Origin: Pseudoduganella aquatica
GTDB lineage: Bacteria; Pseudomonadota; Gammaproteobacteria; Burkholderiales; Burkholderiaceae_D
DNA: 60,045 bases
Direction of reading: 5' to 3'
Assembly: GCF_009857595.1 (NCBI RefSeq)
Contig: NZ_WWCU01000038.1
Coordinates: 1-60,045 of the forward strand
How positions within the stretch are numbered: the stretch's first letter is position 1; every line of letters begins with the position of its first letter. Shown here piece after piece: positions 1 to 7,583 of this stretch. The notes beneath the pieces were generated by a model. The model did not search any database, had not been told where the DNA came from, and saw only the letters and a list, made by a program, of their open reading frames with translations. A program made the position numbers and the translations under genes.

Positions 1-349
1 CCGCCTGCCGCTGACGCTGTCCGTGGCGCCGTTCATGCTGGCGGGCGGCGCCGCCGGCGGGCGCGCCTGCGCCATCGTCATGGCGCGCGATCCGGAGGCG
101 GTGACCGCATCGGCCGCCGTACTGCAGCAGCTGTTCGAGCTGACGCCGGCCGAGGCGGCGGTCAGCTGCGCGCTGGCGGCGGGCGCTTCGCTGGAGGACA
201 TTGCGGCGGCCAGCAGCGTGAGCGTGAACACCGTGAAGACCCATTTGCACCGGGTCTACGGCAAGACGTCCACGCGGCGGCAGGGCGAACTGATCGCGCT
301 GATCCACGGTTCCACGGCGACTTTGCTGCCGCCTCATTCAGTCGGATGA
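1..349 (+). CDS. LuxR-family transcriptional regulator, C-terminal end (partial)
   Basis: This is the 3' end of a gene that runs in from the left edge; the frame is open back to base 2, so the real start is outside the window. The visible ~115 residues end in a LuxR/GerE-type helix-turn-helix: LTPAEAAV, then LAAGASLEDIAAA, then SVNTVKTHLHRVYGKT, which is the usual recognition helix with the conserved V-x-x-H-L-x-x-Y-x-K pattern. The protein should bind DNA through this domain. The sensory N-terminal part is not visible, so the signal cannot be named. It is not clearly in an operon with the next gene, which has its own ribosome binding site 94 bases on. Confidence 0.85.
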   Translation, partial: RLPLTLSVAPFMLAGGAAGGRACAIVMARDPEAVTASAAVLQQLFELTPAEAAVSCALAAGASLEDIAAASSVSVNTVKTHLHRVYGKTSTRRQGELIALIHGSTATLLPPHSVG

Positions 350-442
350 CGCCAGCACCAGCATGCCTGCCTACAATGGGTTCGACCGGTGCACACAGGC
401 CGGCGAGAACCTTAATCCAGTTATCCAGGGATGGTGCATATC

Positions 443-877
443 ATGAAAAAATTACTATTGGCGGCATTGATGGGCGCAGCATGCGTGGGCGCGGTAGCGC
501 AGCAGAGCGAAACGGTGACCATCCCGGCGCCGGCGCAGACAATCTCGGCGATCGAGGCGCCCACGCAGCGCGTGTACCTGACAGATATGGAATTCGGCAG
601 CTACAAAGGCGGCTATGACTTGTCGAACGGGCAGGTGCTGACGCTGACGAAAAAAGGCAGCCGCATGTACGCCCAGGTGGGCGACATGGACGAGCACCAA
701 GTGGTGGCCGTGGCGCACAATACCTTTGTGGCGCTGGACCAGAAACTGAAAGTGCGCATCGACCTGGATACGGGCATCGGCAGCGGCATCGGCGGCGAGC
801 TGCTGATGGTGGTGCCTGGCCGCAGCATAGCCGGCATGCCTGCGCAGGATACGCTGATGCGGGTGGCCTTCCGCTAA
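443..877 (+). CDS. Small exported protein of unknown function, copy 1 of a paralogous pair
   Basis: The product is 144 residues with a clear signal peptide (MKKLLLAALMGAACVGAVAQ, cut after the AVA-Q region), so it is probably periplasmic or secreted. I chose the ATG at 443 because the signal peptide begins there and a GGGATGG-like Shine-Dalgarno sits before it; an in-frame ATG at 431 overlaps that site. I do not recognise a named family. A second copy lies at 13138-13575 with the same length and shared patterns: G-x-Y-x-L-S-N-G-Q, Y-A-x, NTFVA-x-D, L-K-V and GGE-x-L-M-x-V-P. The shape suggests a small beta-rich domain, but that is only an inference. Confidence 0.75.
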   Translation: MKKLLLAALMGAACVGAVAQQSETVTIPAPAQTISAIEAPTQRVYLTDMEFGSYKGGYDLSNGQVLTLTKKGSRMYAQVGDMDEHQVVAVAHNTFVALDQKLKVRIDLDTGIGSGIGGELLMVVPGRSIAGMPAQDTLMRVAFR

Positions 878-905
878 CAAGGGCGCGCGGCGGCGCCCGG
901 GTGGC

Positions 906-1793
906 TTACAGCTGCTGCTGGGCGTCGAAGGTGTTGCAGCGGCCGGTGTCGCCGCTTTCCAGGCCGCGCTTGAACCAGCGCACGCGCTGCTCCGAGCTGC
1001 CGTGCGTGAAGGAGTCCGGCACCACGCGGCCCTGGGACTGGCGCTGCAGCGCGTCGTCGCCGATGGCGGTGGCGGCGCTCAGCGCCGTTTCCACGTCGCC
1101 CTGCTCCAGTATGCTGCGTGAGCGGTTGGCGTGGAAGGCCCACACGCCGGCGAAGCAGTCGGCCTGCAATTCCAGCCGCACCGACAGCGCATTGGCCTGC
1201 CGCTCGGAAGCGCGGCGGCGCTGCTGGTCCACCTTGTCCGAAATGCCGGTCACGTGCTGCACGTGGTGGCCCACTTCGTGCGCGATCACATAGGCTTGCG
1301 CGAACTCGCCGTTGACGTGGAAGCGTTCCTGCATCAGCCGGTAGAAGCTCAGGTCGATATACACTTGCTGGTCGCCGGGGCAGTAGAAGGGGCCGGTGGC
1401 GGACTGGCCGGTGCCGCAGGCGGTATCGGTGCTGCCGCTGAACAGGATCAGCCTGGGCTTGACGTAGCTGCCGCCCTTGGCGCGGAACAGCTCGGTCCAC
1501 ACGTCCTCCGTGTCGGCCAGCACCACCCTGACGAACTTGCTTTGCCGGTCGGACGCGGGAGGCGTGTGCGACGGCGCCTGCTGCTGCACCTGGGCCGGAC
1601 CGCCGCCACCGCCGCTGAGCAGGCTGAGCATCGTGAGCGGATTCACGCCGAACACATACGAGCCGATGAGCGCCAGCACCACGGTGCCGATGCCGATGGA
1701 GCGGCCGCCCAGGCCAAAGCCGCCACCGCCGCCGCCGCCATCGCCGCGCCGGTCTTCAACGTTGTCGCTCTCGCGGTTGCCTTCCCATTTCAT
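906..1793 (-). CDS. ypfJ: Neutral zinc metallopeptidase, YpfJ/PF04228 family
   Basis: This 295-residue protein matches the YpfJ family of putative membrane-anchored zinc proteases. It has a charged, glycine-rich N-terminus (about 1-31), one membrane segment (about 32-50), a low-complexity linker and then the catalytic domain. The zinc motif HEVGH is at residues 172-176, followed by a downstream ELQADCFAGVWA segment that in this family supplies the third ligand. The start is supported by AGGAG about 8 bases upstream. Length is normal for the family. The substrate is unknown for the family. It stands alone, convergent with the small exported gene and separated from the cyclase gene behind it by about 40 bases. 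Confidence 0.9.
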   Translation of the reverse strand: MKWEGNRESDNVEDRRGDGGGGGGGFGLGGRSIGIGTVVLALIGSYVFGVNPLTMLSLLSGGGGGPAQVQQQAPSHTPPASDRQSKFVRVVLADTEDVWTELFRAKGGSYVKPRLILFSGSTDTACGTGQSATGPFYCPGDQQVYIDLSFYRLMQERFHVNGEFAQAYVIAHEVGHHVQHVTGISDKVDQQRRRASERQANALSVRLELQADCFAGVWAFHANRSRSILEQGDVETALSAATAIGDDALQRQSQGRVVPDSFTHGSSEQRVRWFKRGLESGDTGRCNTFDAQQQL

Positions 1794-1832
1794 GGCGTGC
1801 TCCTGTTCTGCAGTCTTATAGGTTTGTAGCCA

Positions 1833-2780
1833 CTATACGCTAGCAATGCGGTTGCGGCCGCCGCGCTTGGCGCGGTACAGTGCGTCGTCCGCACGCTTGA
1901 GCACGTCCTCGGCGTGGGCGTCGCCCGCAAGGAACTCGCTCAGGCCGCCGCTGATGGTGGCGCCGCCGCCCACCGCGCCCAGGCGCAGCAAGGCCTCCGC
2001 CACGCGCAGGCGCAGCCTTTCGGCGATGGGGGCGGCCTGGTCGCGGTTGGTGTGCGGCATGAGCACCACGAATTCGTCGCCGCCGAGGCGGGCCGGGAAG
2101 TCGGTGCTGCGCAGCTCGTCGCGGCAGACGTCGGCGGCGGCGCGGATGGCCTTGTCGCCGAACAGGTGGCCGAACTGGTCGTTGATATTTTTAAAGTGGT
2201 CGATATCGAAGATCAGCAGCGTGGTCGGGGTGCCGTAGCGTGCGAACACTTGATAATGTTCGGTCAGCGATCCCATCAGCTTGCGCCGGTTGTACAGGCC
2301 GGACAGCTCGTCGATCTCGCTGTGCAGGCGCAGCTGGGCTTCCAGCTGGTGGCGCGCGGTGATATTGCTGGCCACCCACAGCACCGCGTCCTCGCCGTCC
2401 ACCTGGAATTCGAGCGCCTGCACGCGGCCCTCGAACCAGCTGGCTTTCAGCGGCGTCCTGCCGCCCTTGTACAGGATGTCGTTGCTGTCCAGGCCGTATT
2501 CGACCACGTGCAGGCTGCGCGTGGCCAGCGCCTTGTGGATTTCGCCCACAAACCACTCCGCCTTGGCGGGCACCAGCAGCTCGGCCATGGTTCGGCCCGC
2601 CAGAAAACCGATCTCGTCGTAATAACGCACGTCCGCCCCGCCGAAAATAGCCGCGTAGCGGCCGCTGCGGGTGAGCAGGAAGGCCGGGTCGGGCAGGGCT
2701 TTCAGGACCGAGGCAATCTCTTGGCTCGACAGGGCAGGCAGGTGCGGCATGGAAAATCCGGGGTCTTGTTTAACTATCAT
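1833..2780 (-). CDS. PAS-GGDEF diguanylate cyclase
   Basis: The 315-residue protein has an N-terminal PAS-like sensor (about 22-145) and a C-terminal GGDEF domain (about 150-315). The active-site motif GGDEF is intact at residues 233-237, and an inhibitory-site RSTD (224-227) lies exactly five residues before it. It should therefore make cyclic di-GMP from two GTP in the cytoplasm and be feedback inhibited; no EAL domain is present. There is no signal peptide or membrane segment. The ATG at 2780 has a poor ribosome binding site; an ATG at 2750 (residue 11) is an alternative start. The PAS ligand cannot be read from sequence. Confidence 0.9.
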   Translation of the reverse strand: MIVKQDPGFSMPHLPALSSQEIASVLKALPDPAFLLTRSGRYAAIFGGADVRYYDEIGFLAGRTMAELLVPAKAEWFVGEIHKALATRSLHVVEYGLDSNDILYKGGRTPLKASWFEGRVQALEFQVDGEDAVLWVASNITARHQLEAQLRLHSEIDELSGLYNRRKLMGSLTEHYQVFARYGTPTTLLIFDIDHFKNINDQFGHLFGDKAIRAAADVCRDELRSTDFPARLGGDEFVVLMPHTNRDQAAPIAERLRLRVAEALLRLGAVGGGATISGGLSEFLAGDAHAEDVLKRADDALYRAKRGGRNRIASV

Positions 2781-2895
2781 TCAATTTTTGTGCAGCGCCG
2801 CAACGGTAGCAGAGGTATGGCCTTAAGGCAAGATAGCGCCGCCTGCGGCCGGGTTCGCATAGCATGCAGGTTGAGCTTGTATCGGGAGGCTGGCC

Positions 2896-3435
2896 ATGTT
2901 GATTTTACTGAAACGCGCGCTGTGCATGCTGTTGCTGGCCTGCGGCGCCGGCGCATCCGCCGGCACGGTGGGGGACCGCGTGGCGCTGCAATATTTTTAC
3001 CCTGACCTCGACACGCCCACACGCAGCTACGCGGCCCAGCTGGTGGACGGCGACGGTGCGCTGTTCCGCAATGTGGCAGGCGTGTTCGACCTCACCATTA
3101 CCGACACGCAAGTTATCGCCAGCAACTTCAACACCCGCGCCATGTGGCTGGGCGGCGCCTTCAACGGTTTCGCCCTGACCGACCTGGACCATGGATTTCA
3201 TCCCTTTGCGGCGCTGGGACGGGAAACCAATATGGCGGGCTTCTCGCCGGCCAACGTGACCTTCAGCGGGAACGTGGCCTATGTCAATTGGCAGGGGCTG
3301 TCCTTTGACGAGGACACGCGGGTGGTACTCTACCTGAGCGCCGTGCCGGAACCTGCCGCCTACGTGCTGATGCTGGCGGGCGGCCTGATCCTGCTGCTGG
3401 CGCTGCGCCGGGGCCGGGCGGTTCAGGCCGGGTAG
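2896..3435 (+). CDS. PEP-CTERM sorting domain protein
   Basis: This 179-residue exported protein starts with a signal peptide (about 1-23) and ends with a PEP-CTERM anchor: VPEPAAYVLML, a hydrophobic segment, and then the arginine-rich RRGR. In this class the C-terminal signal is known to be recognised by exosortase, which releases the protein for surface or exopolysaccharide association. The central part (about 24-150) has no family I recognise. A GGGAGG ribosome binding site 7 bases before the ATG supports the start. No exosortase gene (epsH/xrt) is in the window, so processing must depend on a gene elsewhere. Its last 13 bases overlap the small gene on the other strand. Confidence 0.85.
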   Translation: MLILLKRALCMLLLACGAGASAGTVGDRVALQYFYPDLDTPTRSYAAQLVDGDGALFRNVAGVFDLTITDTQVIASNFNTRAMWLGGAFNGFALTDLDHGFHPFAALGRETNMAGFSPANVTFSGNVAYVNWQGLSFDEDTRVVLYLSAVPEPAAYVLMLAGGLILLLALRRGRAVQAG

Positions 3436-3578
3436 GCGGGCGCGTCGGCCAGCACGCCGGCCAGCTGAAGCTCGCCGCGCGCATGCGGCTCCCACGCCAG
3501 CTTCAAGTGCGCATCCCGGAACTGCCCCCGGCGCTCCATATAGTCTGCTGCGTAGTCGTAGAACAGTACATAGTGCAT
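3423..3578 (-). pseudogene. Truncated YciI-like (YCII domain) protein
   Basis: A 51-codon frame begins MHYVLFYDYAADYMERR and continues through HLKLAWEPHARGELQLAGVLAD, which closely follows the first half of YciI-type proteins (normally about 95-100 residues). It then ends in APAYPA and a stop where a full family member would continue into the PVDGAVLLF-type strand. A good ribosome binding site (AAAGGGA) precedes the ATG. The second half is missing because the neighbouring PEP-CTERM gene, on the opposite strand, occupies the space. I read this as a gene remnant left by a deletion. A tiny functional protein is possible but less likely. Confidence 0.7.
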
Positions 3579-3692
3579 ATCGTCCCTTTGTAGCCATGGC
3601 CGAGCAGGAATGCTAACATTTTGCTTGGCTAGGTGCCGGGGCTCGCGGGTGATCCCGCTATAATGAGCCTATTTGCTGCCAAGGATCTGGAC

Positions 3693-3992
3693 ATGCGAAC
3701 CATGACATCCCTCGAAGCGCAAAACCACTTCGGCGAAATGATCGACACTTCTCAACGGGAACCTGTCCTCATTACCAGGCGAGGTCGTCCGGTCTCCATC
3801 GTAATATCTTCGAACGGAGACTCCAGCGACTCCCTCTTTCAGTACATGAAGGCGGTACGGGAATTGGCTCCTCTGCAAGGCAAGGAAGCTTCCGATGCCC
3901 TCGCTGATGTGCTGTCTCGCATGGGAGCCCAGGCGGAAATAGACGGCTTGACGGAAGCAGACATAAGTAAATTGATTAATGACGCAGAGTGA
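3693..3992 (+). CDS. Phd/YefM-type antitoxin
   Basis: The 99-residue product has the Phd/YefM N-terminal DNA-binding fold: MTSLEAQNHFGEMIDTSQREPVLITRRGRPVSIVIS. The C-terminal half (LQGKEASDALADVLSRMGAQAEIDGLTEADISKLI) would be the toxin-neutralising tail. The start at 3693 is supported by AAGGA 7 bases upstream; an in-frame ATG at 3702 is also possible. It overlaps the PIN-domain gene downstream by 14 bases, the usual layout of a toxin-antitoxin operon, and in such pairs the antitoxin represses its own promoter. The pair is visibly less GC rich than its neighbours, which suggests horizontal arrival. Confidence 0.88.
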   Translation: MRTMTSLEAQNHFGEMIDTSQREPVLITRRGRPVSIVISSNGDSSDSLFQYMKAVRELAPLQGKEASDALADVLSRMGAQAEIDGLTEADISKLINDAE

Positions 3993-4395
3993 TTTGCGTC
4001 GTATCGTTTTCGATACCAATGTACTTGTCAGTGCGGCGATCCTTCCGGTCTCGGTTAGCCGGAAAGCACTGTTGCATGCTGTCGAGCACTTTCAGCTTGT
4101 CCACTCCGATCAAACGTGGGCTGAGTTCACTGAAGTTATTTGCCGGAAGAAATTTGATCGATATTTCCCAGACTTGAGCCGCCACGAATTCCTTCTTGTC
4201 GTAGCCAGAGCCAGCGAGTTCTTGAACGTCTCTACAATTGTTTCCGACTGTCGAGACCCCAAGGACAACAGGTTCCTTGCTTTGGCAATCGATGCCGGAG
4301 CGGCCGCGATAGTCAGCGGTGACAGCGACCTTTTGATGCTGAATCCTTATCGCGGAATTCGAGTGATGTCGCCATCCGATTTTCTGGGGATTTGA
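3979..4395 (+). CDS. PIN-domain toxin (COG1569 type)
   Basis: A 138-residue single-domain PIN protein, the ribonuclease type used as toxin in many type II systems. The acidic residues expected to hold metal are visible: Asp12 in IVFDTNVLVSA, a Glu around 49-52 in WAEFTEV, Asp97 in DPKDNRFL and Asp115 or Asp117 in VSGDSDLL. It ends with the typical RGIRVMSPSDFL strand. It starts inside the antitoxin gene (14-base overlap), so the two are translationally coupled. The RNA target is unknown. Toxicity is inferred from family and context. Confidence 0.88.
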   Translation: MTQSDLRRIVFDTNVLVSAAILPVSVSRKALLHAVEHFQLVHSDQTWAEFTEVICRKKFDRYFPDLSRHEFLLVVARASEFLNVSTIVSDCRDPKDNRFLALAIDAGAAAIVSGDSDLLMLNPYRGIRVMSPSDFLGI

Positions 4396-4469
4396 TCAGC
4401 GCGAGTAGAATTGCCGTGCTCCATATCTACGCCGCGCTGGGGCGGCGAAACTAATACAGGGAGAGCCGC

Positions 4470-5177
4470 GTGACTGCCGACGAGATCATCGAACAACTCA
4501 GGCCCTTGGGCCGCGATTCCTATAAAAACGTGATGTTCAAGCATGGCGTGCCGGAACCGCTGCTGGGCGTGAAGATCGAGGATTTGAAAGTCTTCCAGAA
4601 GAAAATCAAGAAGGACTACCAGCTGGCGCTGGAGCTGTACGACAGCGGCATCTACGACGCGCGCTACCTGGCCGGCCTGATCGCCGACGACCGCGCCATG
4701 AGCCGCGCCGACCTGCAGCACTGGGCGGACACCTCCAGCTGCCTGGCCACCAGCGAATACACCGTGGCCTGGGTGGCGAGCGAAAGCCTACACGGGCGCG
4801 AACTGGCGCTGGCCTGGATAGACTCCGGCGAAGAAAAAATCGCCACCGCCGGCTGGGCCACCCTGAGTGGGCTGGTGGCGATCACCGACGACGGCAAGCT
4901 GGACCTGGAGGAGCTCAGGTATCTGCTGCTGCGTGTGCAGGAAACCATCCACCGGCAGCCGAACCGTGTGCGCTACGTAATGAATGGTTTCGTGATTGCC
5001 GTGGGCTGCTACGTGGCCCCGTTGACCGCGCTGGCCGAGCAAGTGGGCAGGGCGCTCGGCGCCGTCACCGTCGACATGGGCGACACCGCCTGCAAAGTGC
5101 CGCCGGCGGTGGATTACATCGACAAAGTCCGGCAGCGCGGCACGCTGGGCAAGAAGCGCAAGACCATTAAGTGTTGA
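4470..5177 (+). CDS. DNA alkylation repair protein, AlkD-like HEAT-repeat family
   Basis: The 235-residue protein matches the DNA alkylation repair (AlkC/AlkD-related, PF08713) family: MTADEIIEQLRPLGRDSYKNVMFKHGV at the N-terminus and helical repeats through to a short basic tail (GKKRKTIKC). AlkD-type enzymes are known to remove bulky or cationic alkylated bases without base flipping. This is the short variant that often ends in the YIDKVRQRGTLGKKRK pattern; whether it keeps glycosylase activity is not certain. Translation starts at GTG 4470, preceded by GGGAGAG. It lies between the toxin-antitoxin pair and the Hcp module and shows no coupling to either. Confidence 0.85.
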   Translation: MTADEIIEQLRPLGRDSYKNVMFKHGVPEPLLGVKIEDLKVFQKKIKKDYQLALELYDSGIYDARYLAGLIADDRAMSRADLQHWADTSSCLATSEYTVAWVASESLHGRELALAWIDSGEEKIATAGWATLSGLVAITDDGKLDLEELRYLLLRVQETIHRQPNRVRYVMNGFVIAVGCYVAPLTALAEQVGRALGAVTVDMGDTACKVPPAVDYIDKVRQRGTLGKKRKTIKC

Positions 5178-5204
5178 ACCGATGTGGGAATTTGGGCGCA
5201 GGAC

Positions 5205-5633
5205 TTACCAAATGCAGCTTATCTCCAGACGCTTAACGCCTTGCTTGTCTTTTTTGGAAACAACTGTGCATGCCAAAGTGTTGTCAGCTATGCGCTTGGC
5301 GAGAATGACCTCGCCGCGTTCGCCATAGCGGCAAGCGATCCACTTTCCGCCCTCGATCATGCCTTCAAGCTCCTCCCAAACATCGCCTGACGCCGTCGAA
5401 CGGCTTGGCTTGAGAAATCCTTTTGCGGCTGGCGGACCGAACATGGGCTCGGCGTAACTCAGGCGCAGGCTGGTTCGGGCGAACGGGGTCCAGCCGGTGG
5501 GAGGATTAGTGATGGACACAGAGTCTTGAGGTATCTCCGGTGGGCATTCGATCAAGTGCTGCGTAGCGGCTGAAGCCATCAGCGTTACTGAAGTGCCGAG
5601 CGCCGCAGCGAGGTAGAGGTGATAGTGAGCCAT
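5205..5633 (-). CDS. STY0301-family exported protein, probable immunity protein
   Basis: A 142-residue protein with a signal peptide (about 1-23, ending ASA) and the pattern seen in the STY0301 family: ECPPEI near the mature N-terminus, then P-x-x-AFLKP, WEELEGMIEGGKWIACRYGERGEVILAKRI and a C-terminal cysteine pair (LACTVV, LEISCIW). It begins only 3 bases after the BPSL0067-type gene, so the two are probably translated together. A periplasmic partner placed directly after a putative cell-wall amidase fits an immunity protein that blocks the enzyme where it acts. The family assignment is from memory of its pattern; the immunity role is inference. Confidence 0.68.
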   Translation of the reverse strand: MAHYHLYLAAALGTSVTLMASAATQHLIECPPEIPQDSVSITNPPTGWTPFARTSLRLSYAEPMFGPPAAKGFLKPSRSTASGDVWEELEGMIEGGKWIACRYGERGEVILAKRIADNTLACTVVSKKDKQGVKRLEISCIW

Positions 5634-5636
5634 ATC

Positions 5637-6053
5637 TCACCTCATCTCAATAACGCTGTAGGCGTCGGCATTATTGCTGGCATTTGGCCATGCCCCACTT
5701 TTGCGTTGCTTGAGGCCTCTGGAGGGGATGAAGCGAGAGGAAATTGTCGGTTTGTTGTTCTGGTCGGCGGGACGGTCATCTTTCCATTGGTCCATTACCC
5801 AGATTCCCTTGATGCCGTGCCGAAGGAAGAGTGCCGCGTGGTTGCCCTTAGAGTGGCTAAGATAATGGCCGTTGACGAACGTGGCGATGGCTGTGCCGGG
5901 TTGGATATCCTTGTTGTTCATGACGGCCGCACCGGCTTTCCAGCCTCTATGGTTAGGGGCTCCACCGTAGAACTGAACTAGTGCAACGCATTGAGTTGTC
6001 CCTACTTTTGCTTTTCCTTCCAAATCAGACACTTTTGAATAGACGTATGCCAT
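5637..6053 (-). CDS. BPSL0067-family protein, probable type VI amidase effector
   Basis: The 138-residue product resembles BPSL0067-family proteins, which look like small papain/NlpC-P60-type cysteine amidases. A candidate active site is visible: Cys22 in TTQCVALVQ, His72 in GNHAALFL and Asp88 in WVMDQW, in the order and spacing expected of Cys-His peptidoglycan amidases. There is no signal peptide, as expected for a T6SS cargo. I start it at 6053, where GGAGA lies 6 bases upstream; an ATG at 6065 is the alternative. It sits between hcp and a secreted STY0301-type gene, so the likely role is cutting the peptide stem of a rival's cell wall after Hcp-linked delivery. Substrate is not shown. Confidence 0.72.
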   Translation of the reverse strand: MAYVYSKVSDLEGKAKVGTTQCVALVQFYGGAPNHRGWKAGAAVMNNKDIQPGTAIATFVNGHYLSHSKGNHAALFLRHGIKGIWVMDQWKDDRPADQNNKPTISSRFIPSRGLKQRKSGAWPNASNNADAYSVIEMR

Positions 6054-6104
6054 TTCAGTCTCCATGCGTGGGGATGTGGTCGAACTGGTGGAACGGGAGA
6101 TGAT

Positions 6105-6596
6105 TCAGGCGATTCGGTTACTCGAGAGATCCCAGCCGCCTACGGTATTGCCAGCGATGCCGCCGCCTATTCGCTGCTGCACGTATTTCCAGTTCACCCT
6201 GGAGAACTTCAGGCCGACGTGCTCAGTAAGGATTTCGCCTTCCTCGATGCCTGGCGTGACATGGCCGATCAGGACGTCTTCGAGGTCGATCTCGAAATAC
6301 TTGATCCGTTCACCCTGTCCATCCGCACGCATGAATTCGAGCTTGGCCTTAGGAATGGTTTTTCCTGCCGAGCACGTCTGCAGCAGTAGCGGAGAGGAAA
6401 GGTCCGCTAGCTTGGTTAAGCTGATTTCTGAATGTTCACAGCGCTCTGCCGTATGACCACCGCCTGTGGATGCGGTTGCGCTCTTGGGTTGCGCAATGCC
6501 CCAGTGGACTGAGGTGCATTCAATCCAGCTGCGGTGTTTGTCGTCGTTCGATTCGCCGTTGATGCCGTCGATTTGCAGGTATACATCGATTGCCAT
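6105..6596 (-). CDS. hcp: Hcp1-type type VI secretion tube protein
   Basis: A 163-residue Hcp with the full family pattern: MAIDVYLQIDGI, then WIECTSVHWG, GGGHTAERCEH, SPLLLQTCSAGK, KLEFMRADGQGERIKYFEI and IGHVTPG. Hcp forms hexameric rings that stack into the T6SS tube and carry small effectors in the lumen. The start at 6596 is set by CAGGAGAG about 6 bases upstream; an upstream in-frame ATG lacks support. No other T6SS structural genes are in the window, so this is an orphan hcp that must use an apparatus encoded elsewhere. It heads the hcp, amidase, immunity order and lies about 200 bases from a tRNA-Lys. Confidence 0.93.
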   Translation of the reverse strand: MAIDVYLQIDGINGESNDDKHRSWIECTSVHWGIAQPKSATASTGGGHTAERCEHSEISLTKLADLSSPLLLQTCSAGKTIPKAKLEFMRADGQGERIKYFEIDLEDVLIGHVTPGIEEGEILTEHVGLKFSRVNWKYVQQRIGGGIAGNTVGGWDLSSNRIA

Positions 6597-6751
6597 GGTT
6601 CTCTCCTGGGTAAGCAATAGGACGAGGCCTATTGTTACTTGATGGTGAGAAATATTCTGTGCGGAGGATCAAAGAGATAGCAGGCCGATACTGCGTCACA
6701 GCAAGGTCTATTCCGTTTTTGAGTCGGATGTTTTGCGAAGCGGCCGGAAAC

Positions 6752-6783
6752 AAAAAAGCCCACGAACCGAAATTCGTGGGCTT
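6752..6783 (-). terminator. Rho-independent terminator downstream of tRNA-Lys
   Basis: On the minus strand an AAGCCCACGAA / TTCGTGGGCTT stem with a short loop runs into TTTTTT. It lies 14 bases beyond the 3' end of the tRNA. A nearly identical hairpin is found at 34628-34659 beyond the second tRNA-Lys locus. Confidence 0.85.
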
Positions 6784-6796
6784 CCTTGAGTATTCG

Positions 6797-6872
6797 TGGT
6801 AGGCCGTGCGGGATTCGAACCTGCGACCAACGGATTAAAAGTCCGCTGCTCTACCAGCTGAGCTAACGACCC
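6797..6872 (-). tRNA. tRNA-Lys (UUU)
   Basis: A 76-base tRNA on the minus strand including an encoded CCA. It starts GGGTCGTTAGCTCAGC, has the anticodon stem-loop CGGACTTTTAATCCG with anticodon TTT, and the T-loop GGTTCGAATCC. The acceptor stem pairs GGGTCGT with ACGGCCT. The same sequence appears to occur twice more at 34673-34748 and 34778-34853. Confidence 0.97.
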
Positions 6873-6922
6873 GAAAGAGGCAGCATTATAGGGCGGCTTG
6901 CGCGTTTCTGCAAGCGCGGTTT

Positions 6923-7528
6923 TTATTCTTCGCTTTCTTCCGGCACGTCCAGCCAGGCGATGCGGCCGCCTCCGGTTTCGGCCAGGCGCGCCGTCAGCGC
7001 CACGGCGGCGCTGTCCGGCAGGCTGAAGTCGAAGCGCACCAGGTCCGCGTGCTGCACGCCGTCCAGCCGTGCCTCGGCCAGTTCGATTTCGCGCCGCATC
7101 AGCCCTTCCAGCGCATACGGCACCTCGCAGCGCAGCGCGCGCAGTTTGACGATGGCGATCTTCTCCGCCCCCAGCAACGCTTGCGCCACGCTGTCGGTGT
7201 AGGCGCGCACCAGGCCGCCCGCGCCCAGTTTCACGCCGCCGAAGTAGCGCACCACAGTGGCTTGCACGCCTTCCAGGTCCTGGTGGCGCAGCACGTCCAG
7301 CATGGGGCGGCCGGCGGTGCCGCTGGGTTCGCCGTCGTCCACGGCGGCGGACTGGCCGCCTGCCAGCAGCGCCCAGCAGACGTGGGCCGCGCCCGGATGT
7401 TGCGCCCATAACTCCGCCACCACTTTTTGCGCCGACGCGCGGTCCGCCATCGGCTGCACGCAGGCGATGAAGCGGCTCTTTTTGATGATCAATTCGTGAT
7501 GGACGGCGGTGGTAATGGTCTGCGGCAT
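6923..7528 (-). CDS. yigZ: YigZ/IMPACT family protein
   Basis: The 201-residue product matches the YigZ family (UPF0029 N-terminal domain plus a DUF1949-like C-terminal domain). Key features are the KKSRFIA start, DDGEPSGTAGRPML and VVRYFGGVKLGAGGLVRAY, which are the hallmark of the first domain, followed by the ferredoxin-like second half from about residue 125. The family is linked to translation control and is related to eukaryotic IMPACT, but its molecular role in bacteria is not settled. I start at 7528; longer in-frame starts lie upstream but add an unlike N-terminus. It is divergent from the helicase gene, with about 55 bases between them. Confidence 0.92.
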   Translation of the reverse strand: MPQTITTAVHHELIIKKSRFIACVQPMADRASAQKVVAELWAQHPGAAHVCWALLAGGQSAAVDDGEPSGTAGRPMLDVLRHQDLEGVQATVVRYFGGVKLGAGGLVRAYTDSVAQALLGAEKIAIVKLRALRCEVPYALEGLMRREIELAEARLDGVQHADLVRFDFSLPDSAAVALTARLAETGGGRIAWLDVPEESEE

Positions 7529-7583
7529 GGTGCGATTGTACAGGCTTGCTATACTCGCCCTCAACTCAACCTAGCGACACGAT

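Noticed and set aside
455..880. A His/Arg-rich minus-strand frame opposite the first small exported gene
   Set aside because: Antisense shadow; the plus-strand gene has a signal peptide and a paralogue.
3000..6796. An integrative element inserted in the tRNA-Lys at 6797-6872
   Set aside because: No integrase gene and no repeat of the tRNA 3' end was found on the far side, so only an accessory region, not a complete element, can be claimed.
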